Made by a program: the position numbers and the translations under genes. A DNA stretch of 64,000 bases. It comes from Erythrophleum ivorense (Eukaryota > Streptophyta > Magnoliopsida > Fabales > Fabaceae). How positions within the stretch are numbered: the first letter of the stretch is position 1; each line of letters starts with the position of its first letter. The DNA lies in the NCBI GenBank assembly GCA_026724425.1, contig JAIUCV010000008.1:26241470-26305469 (forward strand), written 5' to 3'. Shown piece after piece: positions 48,590 to 58,439 of this stretch. A model generated the notes under the pieces. The model was given only the letters and a program-made list of their open reading frames with translations, did not search any database and was not told the DNA's origin.

Positions 48590-49370
48590 CATGATAATCC
48601 ACGTGATATCACTAGGAGGGTTAAGATTGAAGCCCTTGAATAAAATGATAAATTAGATTCCAATGCTTTCTTAGATTGGTTAGTTAACATCAAAGATTAC
48701 TTTGAGTGGTATGACATGAGTGACATTTAGTACATCTGTTTTGCAAAAATGAAGCTTGTAGAGTCTGTCAAGAAATATTGGCAAACTACTTAAAGAAACC
48801 TAGAGCATCTAAATTAATCTTAGATAGAGGTTTGGGTTAAAATGAAAATAAAATTGAAAGAAAAATATTTAACCACTTATTATAGGAGTTAGTTACTACT
48901 CAACTTTAAACAAACCTTTAGTGTCTCTAACAATATGGCCTACTTTGATGAGTTTATGCTTAGATGTGACATACAAAAAGAATAATGGATAACAATTACT
49001 AGGTTTGTTAATGGCCTTAGGATATATATCCAAAAGGAGTTTAAGTTAAACTTTTTTGAAAGGCATATCATAAGGCTCTTGAGGTGAAATCTTTGTCCAA
49101 GTATTTATTTGTTAGTCATTTCATCACCCGCGGCACAGAGTCATAGGAAACTCACAACCTTATTCCTTTATCCTTGCCTATTGTTTTGTAAGAGTGTCAC
49201 AACATAGGACCAATTATGTGCCTCCTTCAAGTCAAATTTCCAATCCTAAGAATAACGTCACCAAGGGTAGTAAATTTATAGGCTCTAATTCCTATCTTAG
49301 TGGTTTCACCATAGAGTATTTTCATTGTCAATCCAAGGGTCATATGAGGTGCTCACATTGTACTTTGATT
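48590..49370 (+). pseudogene. gag of the Reina-like element
   Basis: Conceptual translation shows a retrotransposon gag core with blocks like FLDWLVNIKDYFEWYDMSD, KMKLV, KKYWQTT, LEHLN, WVKMKIKLKEKYL and RFVNGLRI. A zinc knuckle follows at about 49,310-49,365, read as YFHCQSKGHMRCSHC, in which the first Cys of CX2CX4HX4C is replaced. Stops and shifts interrupt the frame. The open segment 49,194-49,706 covers the knuckle and the start of the protease. Confidence 0.8.
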
Positions 49371-49539
49371 CTTAAGCACCAACTTGATGATTTAAATGAC
49401 ACAGGCGATGTAGACATACTAGTAGAATCCCTTGAATGTCCATCTGATGTCAATGATGAGATAATAGTCGATGGTTCTAACCAAGAATTTAGACAACTTT
49501 GGTGCATAAGATGTATTCTATCTATTCCATTACTAAATG

Positions 49540-52500
49540 ACTCATGGAAAAGAACTAGTATTTTTCATACCTTTGTAAAATGTAGAGACAAATTGTGTAA
49601 ACTAATCATTGATGGAGATAGTACACAAAATGTAATCTCTACATTAGGAGTAACCAAACTTGGCGTCAAACCAAAACCTCACCCTATACCTTTTCATATT
49701 GTCTAGATAGATAAAACTTCTTTACTTGTTACTTAGCAGCGCTGTGCTCCCTTCCTATAGATATTGTTATTGCTCATATCTTATTAGAACAACCATGGCT
49801 TTATGAACATGATGTCACTAGTCATAACAGGGAAAGCACCTATGTGTTTAGGCATGAGGGAAAAACAATCTTGCTATGCCCAGCCAAACTTGAATCTAAG
49901 CACAAGACCTGCATTAGGTCAAAGGGCCAAGGGACTAAGAACTATAACTTTCACATCTTAACCCACAAATAGTTTAAAGATAAGAGCAAAGAGGTTAATA
50001 TGATGCTTGCCTTAGTTATCAAAGTTTCTTTTAGGGTTGCTTCTATAACTACTAAAAAAATGCCTAGTGAGATAACCCAACTTTTAGTAGAATTTCAAGA
50101 TATTTCCCCAAATGAGCTCCCTTTTGAACTACACCTATGAGGGATATTCAGTATACTATTGACCTGGTCTTTGGTTCTCAACTTCTCAATCTCCTACATT
50201 GTAAGATGAATCCGAAGGATAGGGAAGAGCTTAATAGGCAAGTTAATGATTTGCTTGAAAAGAGTTACATCTAGCACAGTCTCAATCCTATGCTGTTCTC
50301 GCCCTTTTAAACCCTAAAAAGGACAAAACCTAGAGAATGTTGTAGATAGTCAAGCAACTAATAAAATTACTGTCAAGTATAGGTTTCCCATCCCTAGTCT
50401 TGAAGACATACTTGACTTAGTAATTGGCTCTAGTTAATTTTCCAAAATTGATCTTCGTATTGGTAACCACAAAATTAGGATCAAACTTGAGGATAAATGG
50501 AAAACTACTTTTAAAACTTAGGATAAGATGTATGAATGGTTAGTCTTACCTTTCAGTCTTTCTAATGCATTTAGCACTTTTATGAAAGTTATGACTCATA
50601 CCTTTAGACCCTATCCAGGAAAATTCTAATCATATACTTTGATGATATATTGATTTATAGTCAATCTAGGAAAGAGCATTTGGACCACCTTCAGATTTTT
50701 TGTACCCTATGTCATGAAAAGTTCTATGTCAACCTTTCTAAATATTCTTTCCTTCAAAATCAAATTGTTTTTCTTGGATTTGTAGTTTCAAAACAAGATG
50801 TAGTTGCTGACCTTGAAAAGGTTAGAGCCATAAGAGAATGGCCGGAATCTAAATCGCTTTCTAAATTGCGAAACTTTCATGGCATGGCTTCTTTTTATAT
50901 ACACTTCATTAGGGAATTTAGCACCATTATGTCCCTTATCATAGATTGCTTAAAAAATGGTAGACCGTAATGGACTCTTGTAATCTTTAAACCTTTGAGT
51001 CCATCACAAAGAAACTTTTTTAGACTCCTATTCTAGCTTTGCCTAATTTCACCAAATCTTTTAAGATTGCTTGTGATGCATCTGGGGTCAATATTGGAGG
51101 TGTCCAGGGTCACCAATGGCTTTGTTTGGTGAAAAGATTAACGAGGCCAAATAAAAGTATTCCACGTATGATAAAGGATTTTATGCAATTGTTAGGCTCT
51201 TTGAGCATTGAAAATTTTATCTTCTTCCCCAACAATTTGTCTTGTATTCTGATAATCAAGCCCTTAAATCTCTTCATTCTCAAAAACACTTAAATACTAG
51301 GCATGCCACTTGGGTTAAATTTCTTCAAGAATTCAACTTTGCTGTTAAACATTGTTTTGAGATAGAAAATAAAGTGGATGATACAGTAAGCTGCTTGTTC
51401 ACTATTTGCACTCTATAAGTATTGGCATTCTGAGATTTAATAGGCTAAAAGATGAATATACTACTTATCTTGACTTTGGAACCACTTTTTAAGGCATTAA
51501 TGATGGTTATAGTAGTGATCATATAGATTTCCCCATTAAAGATAGTTATCTCTTCCACATAGCTAAATTGCGCATTCCTTGCACCTCTATGAGAGATTTT
51601 CTTGTATAAGAATTGCACACGGGGGATTAGTTGGTTATTTTGACAAAGATAAGACCATAGCCTTAGTTCAAAATAGATTTTATTAGTCTTTTTTGAAATG
51701 TGATGTCGCTAGAATTTTGTCCAGTGTCATACATGCCAAACTTCTAAGGTAAAGAAACAGAATACACGAGTGTATATTTCATTGCCTTATCCTAAAGAGA
51801 CTTGAAAGGACCTTAGTTTGAACTTTGTCTTGGATCTGCCTCAAATGGCACGAGGGCATAATTCTATCTTAGTTGTTGTGAATAGGTTTTCTAAGATGAT
51901 TCATTTATCCCATGTAACAAGACCACAAATGCATCTTAATTAGCCAAGTTTTTTTTCCAAGAGATTTGTGCATTTGCATAGGTTGACTACCACTATTGTG
52001 TTAGAGAAGGATGTTAAATTTGTTAGCTATTTTTGGAAACTTTTGGCACCCAACTGAAGTTCTCTTTTGCTTTTCATCCTCAAACTGATGGACAAATTAA
52101 GGTTACTAATTGAAGTCTAGGTGATTTGCTTAATAGTCTAATAGGAGACAATCCTGGGAGTTGGGATTTGGTTTTATCAACAGTCGAATTTGCTTATAAG
52201 AATTTAGTTAATAGGTCTATTGGTAAGAGTTCTTTTGAAATTGTGTAAGACTTTAAACATTGCCAACCTATTGACCTTAAGATGTTTCCCGTGAGTTGCC
52301 ACATGTTTGAATCTGCAAATCATTTGCCCAAGACCTTTATGACTTGCATGTTGAGATTAAGTGCAAACTTGCTATAAACAATGAACAATATAAATTTTCT
52401 GCTAATGTTCATAGTCACTTTCAAAATTTTAACGAGGATGATCCTGTTATGGCTTGTATTCGCCCCAACATTATCTTAAGTATTCTTTCAAAAAATTACA

Positions 52501-52900
52501 TGCTCGAGCCTCCAACTTTTTTTGTGTCTCTAAGAAACTTAGCTCTAATGTATACTTATTAGAATTACCTCCTAACATGGCCATTAGTCCAGCTTTGAAT
52601 GTAAAAGATTTATTTCTTTACCTAGGCACTTTGAGCCTCCCACTTTGCTTTCTAATGATTCTACAAGTACTCAGCTCCATCATGCTCCTGTGCCCACTCT
52701 ACCATCCACTATACCACCAGTAGAGGCAATTGATGAGATTATAGATGATCAGGTTGTTCTAACTCCTGATGGCCCTCTCCATTGTTACCTTGTTCATTGG
52801 TAAGGCTTCATAGACTTGGATGCTACTTGGATCACTAAGGGCAACTTTCTATGTTTAGATCTAGTCCTATTGCAGTCTTACCAGCAGTCTTCTTGGAGAG
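49540..52900 (+). pseudogene. pol of the Reina-like element (PR-RT-RNaseH-INT-chromodomain)
   Basis: The protease is at about 49,580-49,700, where the expected D-S/T-G site reads IIDGDST. RT is at 50,200-50,960, with MYEWLVLPFSLSNAFSTFM, YFDDILIYSQSRKEHLDHLQ (the catalytic YxDD, joined across a frameshift) and FLGFVVSKQDV. RNase H is at 51,040-51,420 (ACDASGVNIGG). The integrase zinc region is near 51,610-51,750 and its core at 51,780-52,250 (FHPQTDGQI, then EFAYKN). A C-terminal block at 52,720-52,890 (EIIDDQVV... YLVHW... DATWI) looks like a chromodomain. Many stops and frameshifts make it non-functional. Confidence 0.85.
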
Positions 52901-52921
52901 TTTCCCTAAGCTGAGGAGAAA

Positions 52922-53315
52922 TGATAAGAAACCATGAAAAATATATTCTAAGCATAAAAAAACCCTAGATTAGCTCTATTTTAATAATATTATTTATATT
53001 TTGACTTTATTTTATTTTATTAGTTTTAGTTATTGGCTTAAATATCTTTTTGTTAGGATTTCATATTAATTTAGCTATCTTTTGTTAGGACTTATTAGTT
53101 ATCTATTATTTTATTTTTCATTAGAAAGTTATTATGGGTTCTATATAAAGCTCTTAGTAGTTATATTGGAGACGCCTTGATTTGGTAATATAATATTTCA
53201 GTATTCTGAGTTCTTCATCTCCCTCTCTTCTACATCCTCTACATTTCTTCTGCATCCCCCTCTTTCCTCCTTCCCACCCCCTTTTTTCCCAATTCACCCA
53301 TATTGTCCTACATCA
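52922..53315 (+). repeat. 3' LTR of the Reina-like element
   Basis: 394 bases from TGATAAG to ACATCA, preceded by the purine tract. It has a partial internal duplication of a GTTAGGA.TT phrase near 53,050-53,090 that the 5' LTR lacks, which accounts for most of the length difference. Confidence 0.88.
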
Positions 53316-55599
53316 CATCCCTGAGGAACTGTCATTTTTTATAAATAGTTTAACTTTGTTCCACACTAAGAAAAAGTGTCTTAGACTTTCCGGCGGTGAA
53401 CAGATTTGAGATTCTGACCCAGCAGCGCTGTGACATTAGACATGTTTAAAGCAAATAATCCGCCATTCAGATTTGTGATATTCTCTTGTTCATGTCTTCA
53501 CTCAAAATTTTATCTTTTATTATATTTTTAGTTGCCTCCTTACTATTTAGAAAGGTATAATTGACTTTCATTGCTTTGTTTATCACATTAGTATGTGAAG
53601 AAATGTTTGAGAAAAGAAAGGGTCAAAAGAGAGTATTTGGAATATTTTAAACTTCAACATCAGAGAACATTCTGACCTTATTTCAATTTCTTCTCGCAAT
53701 CTAGGCAGTTAATTTAATGACAAGATTGTAAACAAGAGACAAGATATCATCAGGACAATCGGAGTAGATATGTAACACTGATTATTAAGTGTTTGATAAA
53801 CGACAAACCTTGTATCTGTCACAAAAAGAGGTGCATCTTTCTCCCGTCTGGTGTGGTAGATATCTTTACTCTCTTTATTGTTAGCTCTAGCTGACAGAGA
53901 GTCTGAGTTAAATCCGTAGAGAAAAATAAAGAAATTCATATATCAAATACATGCATAATGTAGACAACAAAATCAACATTTGACACAAGGTCACACAAGG
54001 AAAGGAAAAAAAAAATAGAATAGAACAAATTTCATAATTCCATAACTTTCCTGCTTTCTTCCAGGGTTCTCATTGTTTGAGAATAGGGAAAATAAGGTGT
54101 AGGCACTGGAAACCATATTACTGGTTACAAGTAAGCAAGAAAAGCATCCTCCAATCATATAACATCCAACAAACCATTAGAAGAGTTTAGGTGAATCAAT
54201 TACATATTTAATACTTCTTATTCTATATAAATAACAGATATAAGGGTATTTTGATCAAAATAAATATAGTTGCAGCTTATTTTTGGTTTTAAGGGAGGTC
54301 TGTGTAAATTTTCATAATGTAGGAGAAGGCCATGTAAGTCATCTCTCAAGAAAGGCGAGGATATTTTTACACCATGTAAAATACGGAAAATTAAGAATTT
54401 TTTTTTTTTAAATATGGAAGGCATAATTCACTAGAAAAGATCAGATAAGATATAGGATATCAGACATAGACCCAAAATCCCATATGTGAATAATAATTTT
54501 AATATCTGCATCTCATTCTCAAGAAGGTATAGTCATAGCTTGAAGAAGTATACAATGTAATAATCCCTTACGATCACAAGAGCTCCAAAACTTTAGAAGG
54601 AAAACATCAGAAGGCTTGGACTGCTGCTTATCTTCAGGACAGTAATAGTCAATTACCAATGTCGAAAAGTAGGATGGACAAACTTCTAACAGCCTCTTCT
54701 TCAACAGATTCCAGTCAGTGGTTGGCTTCCCCACAACCCAGAACAGTTATAGCACCATTTTCCATCCGTAATAACGTCTTTTCCCAAACAAGTCTCATAA
54801 TATAAAAAAGAAAAAAAAAATAGAATAGAATTAACAGGACAATTATCATCTAGTTTCAAGAACAGAAGAATTAGTCAAATATTCAGATTCAGATAATGCC
54901 TCTTTCAAATTCAAAAGAACCTCAATATCTTCAACCAAACGACCATTAATCAGACTAGTACAAACTTCCATCTCTTATCCTACCACTATAGTCAAAAGCA
55001 GCAATTAAAATAGAATGCAAGCACTAATTTCCATTATAGTCAAATCTCATTTACCAAGAGCTCAAACCTAAAGTTAAAAGGAAAAGATTTTCTGGGCAAA
55101 CATCTCAAAATAATGAAACAATAGATTCAACTATTCTGAAACCAAAATCTCAGATTTCAACTACATTTAGAAACCCAAAAAAAAAAAAAACTATTACCTC
55201 CTTTGAAAATGCTTAACCCAAACAAGAACATTACCCTGCACAAATCACATCCCAGTCCAATCTTATCCGGGCAATTCACAGTAATCACTGTAGAATCACC
55301 TGCCTTTTCTGCTTAACCAATAAGCAGCATATCCTCATTCAGCAAACCCATTTCTTTTTTCTCATTTCCCATCCTCTGAATGGCTCAATCAGAAGATGAA
55401 CAGATTAACTGAAAAACACCCAAAGGGGCAAGTATGATTCGAGTCCACTCTGAGTGTTATTTCAATGATTGATGAATTTGACAGCAATGACCGATGCAGA
55501 GTTCCGAAACGCGGGCAACAGATTACGGGGCATTTGTCATCATCTGCTACTCTTTGAAGACGTTCTCCTATGCATCGTATCTTTCACCACACGGATGAA

Positions 55600-57531
55600 A
55601 TATTTGGGGAATTACAAATAAAAACTTAAAATTAAAAAAATATATTTTATAGAATCTATTATCATTAAATAAAAAATTTAATTAAAATTAAGAGTAATTT
55701 ACTTTAAAATAATAATAGTAAGTTTTATAAAATAATTTTTTAACTTTAACTCTTTTTTAGGTATTGTCACGTGTATTTACTGTTGAAATGAAAACTAGAG
55801 AATGAGGATATCTATCTTGTTTCTAAAATAAGAAAAATAAGAACCAGTTTACACGCTTAAAGGTCAAAATATTTGAATTCATTATTTGAGATCTATTACT
55901 TTTCCATATATTAAAAAATAATTTTTTATCTTATGTTAAAGTAATTCAATATATCACGTGGGAGTGAAATTTAGACACGTGTTAAGAAAGTTACGGTAAT
56001 TATTGTTGTTATTGCTCAAGAAAGTCACAAATTCTAAATTATCAATATCATAAATTATCCTTATGTCATGATCCAAATTTAAATGAGTGGCGGGCATGTG
56101 ATATGAGAATAATTTTTTAGTCATGCTCATCTTTTGTAGAGTGAAAAGATTTTTTTAAAAAATAAAAATAAAAATGAAATAAAATATTAAAATTTTTTAA
56201 ATTTGTATGTTTGGTAAAATAAAAATAATATAAAAATAAAAAATGAAGATGTATAAATAACTATGATATTTCTAGTATAAAAAAATAATAGAATATTTAT
56301 TTTTTATAAAATAATAAAATATTTATTTTTTAATTCAAAAAAATGTTTTTTCAATCATCAATAATAAAAATAATAAAATATATGTTTTTATTTTTTAATT
56401 CAAAAAATGTTTTTTGAATTCTCTAATAAAAAATTACTAGAATATTTATTTTTAGTTTTTAATTCAAAAAAATACTTTTTGAATTATTAATAATAAAGAA
56501 AATATTAGAATAATCATTAAAGACAAAATAGCATTCGAAATCACTTTCTTTCAATTGGGGTAAACAGTACTTTCCATCAGAACTCTACTCAACATTCTTT
56601 TTATTTTTTCTTATTTCCTTTCCTTCACATTTCTTTATCCTTTTACTCTATCAAATAGCACCCAAGTTTACAAAAAATATTTCACTTGAATATATTAAGA
56701 TTTCATTTCATAAATATATGGGGTTTTTACTAAGAATAAGTAAAGTTTTTCCTATAAATAGATTTCTCCTAAATATAGCTCCACTTTTGAACATTAACAA
56801 GCATAACATAAACATGGAAATATCAAGTAATTGAAATGCAGCTGTTTGTGGATTATGAAGCACTTCTGAAGTATGAAACATACTAACATAAATAGAAACA
56901 AAATACAAAATATGGCTCATATGACTAATGTATTAATTCGCCAAACACAATACTGATAGACTTTCCTCAACTATATTTGAAAATATATTTGAAAACGTGT
57001 CAAAATAACAAAGTGAGTACAAAACTTAGTAAATAGATAATGCACATTGTGAAAAAAGAGAGAGAAAGAGAAGCCAAGTACATGAGTAATTCAAATAAGC
57101 AAATTGTAAATTGGAAAAAAAGAAAGGAAAACTACATATAAAAAATCATTTTAGAAAAATCTTAAATAGCAAGTGATGAGGACTTAGTTATAAAAGAAGA
57201 GCCATTAAAAATTGCAATAACAACATCTAATAATATCCAATAGACCAAATAAAAGAGAAGTTAAAACAATTTCCAAAAAAGTTTACAAGATATACTAATT
57301 AACAACTATTAAGTATTTAGTTTAGGAAGAAAGAGCACAAATACAAATATGATATTAACAAGATATGCAACTTAGTCCAATGAATAAGGCATTAAAACAA
57401 ATTTAAAAAATTTGTAAGTTAAACTGATAGATTAGTAAATTGTATAAAATGTTAAAATAATACTCTTTGGGAGATATCTATAGCAAAACTAGTATATATT
57501 ATACTAAGGTGAATACAAGGATAAGCTAATT
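55600..57531. other. AT-rich intergenic DNA upstream of the ACT-domain pseudogene
   Basis: Low-complexity A/T-rich sequence with a local tandem repeat (56,332-56,510). Short frames such as 56,708-56,920 (minus) carry no domain. No gene or transposon border is recognised until the CACTA end at 57,532. Confidence 0.6.
56332..56510. repeat. About 65-bp tandem repeat with palindromic core
   Basis: The core AATTCAAAAAA(A)TG/CTTTTTT(C/G)AATT starts at 56,332, 56,397 and 56,461. Each is followed by (A)TAATAAA-type spacer, so three units of about 65 bases. Each core can pair with itself as a hairpin. Confidence 0.7.
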
Positions 57532-57559
57532 TACTATAAGAAAAATAGAAATTAACAAC

Positions 57560-58150
57560 AAAATTTTTCGTTGCTAAATATGAATAATTCCGTCGCTAAA
57601 ATAATTTTGTCGCTAAATGAATTAGCGATGAAACACTGTCGCTAATTCATTTGTGACGGAATTCCAAATTTCGTTGCTAATTAGTGACGGAAGGTTCCAT
57701 CACAAAGAAGAATTCCGTCGCTAATTCTAAGGATAGCATATTCTGAATTTGTAACAGATTAGTGACGGAAAGTTCTGTCACTAATTAGCAATGGATTAGT
57801 GATGGAATATTTTGTTGCTAATTAGTGACGGTTTAGCAACAAAGTATTCTGTGGCTGATTAGTGATAAATTGGAGACAAATTTTTCTATTGCTAATTAGC
57901 GATGGACCAACGAAGAAATTTTTCGTCACTAATTACTGACGAATCTATGACCAAATATTCCGTTGCTAATCACCGACAGATTTGTACCGAAATATTCCGT
58001 TGCTAATCAGGGATGGATTAGCGATAAAATTTTTCATCACTAATTACTGATGAATTTGTAACAAAATATTCCATCACTAATTACTGACAGATTTGTGACA
58101 GATTATTCCGTCGCTAATCAGTGATAGATTTACGACGGAATATTCTATCA
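57560..58150. repeat. CACTA subterminal repeat array
   Basis: About 20 copies, in both orientations, of a core like TTAGYGACGGAA and its complement TTCCGTCGCTAATTAG, often abutting to form near-palindromes GGAATATTCC. Sub-terminal arrays of short repeats are the binding sites for the element's DNA-binding protein in En/Spm-type transposons. Confidence 0.9.
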
Positions 58151-58439
58151 CTGATATAATTTTTTATTTTGTAATTTTTTTAAAATTTAACCTCAATATT
58201 AATTTGCTACCTATCTAATAATATATAATAAAAGTATAATAAAGTAAGGTTAATTGAAAATAATATTATTATTAAATAATAAAATTTTGCTTTGTTTAAG
58301 TATTTCTCTCTATCTAATAAAGTATATAAGCACAATAATATTCAATAAAAAAGTAACAAATATATTAAAATGATTCTTAATTAAATGATAAACATTCTAA
58401 AACAAATTACAATAATTCTCAACAAAACATGTCTTAAAA

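Larger units (their letters stand above)
47497..53320 (+). mobile_element. Ty3/gypsy chromovirus (Reina-like), complete but dead
   Basis: The element spans 47,502-53,315, flanked by perfect 5-bp duplications CATCC (47,497-47,501 and 53,316-53,320). It has two LTRs, a primer-binding site for initiator tRNA-Met and a purine tract GAGGAGAAA (52,913-52,921) next to the right LTR. The domain order is gag, protease, RT, RNase H, integrase, chromodomain, which is the Ty3/gypsy order. Short LTRs (361 and 394 bp), total size near 5.8 kb and a C-terminal chromodomain-like block fit the Reina clade. It lies in an intron of the ACT-domain pseudogene, in antisense orientation to it. All ORFs are broken. 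Confidence 0.9.
45667..55351 (-). pseudogene. ACT-domain repeat protein (ACR9/ACR10-like), disrupted
   Basis: The exons, read in minus direction, are: 1, 55,351-55,235; 2, about 54,800-54,530; 3, 53,890-53,809; 4, 46,980-46,647; 5, 46,201-45,917; 6, 45,811-45,667. Conceptual blocks match plant ACR9/ACR10 proteins, which carry several ACT domains that bind amino-acid-type ligands. The blocks are: DSTVITVNCPDKIGLGCDLC, DRKGLLH, KISTTPDGRKM, CEIELAGPE, QKGLLYDILRTLKVYNIQ, ITRADGRKIMDP, ELFVANPVELSG, GRPLVFYDITL and DREWEVYKILLDEW. Exons 4 and 5 are intact with good splice sites. Breaks: TAA at codon 13 (55,315-55,313); one base lost near 54,750 after GKWCY; exon 2 unreadable after GLLH; one base lost in a T-run of exon 3 (about 53,822); one base gained in exon 6 near KDREW (about 45,782). 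A retrotransposon sits in intron 3. It is most likely a pseudogene; assembly error could explain the homopolymer shift but hardly all of them. Confidence 0.85.
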
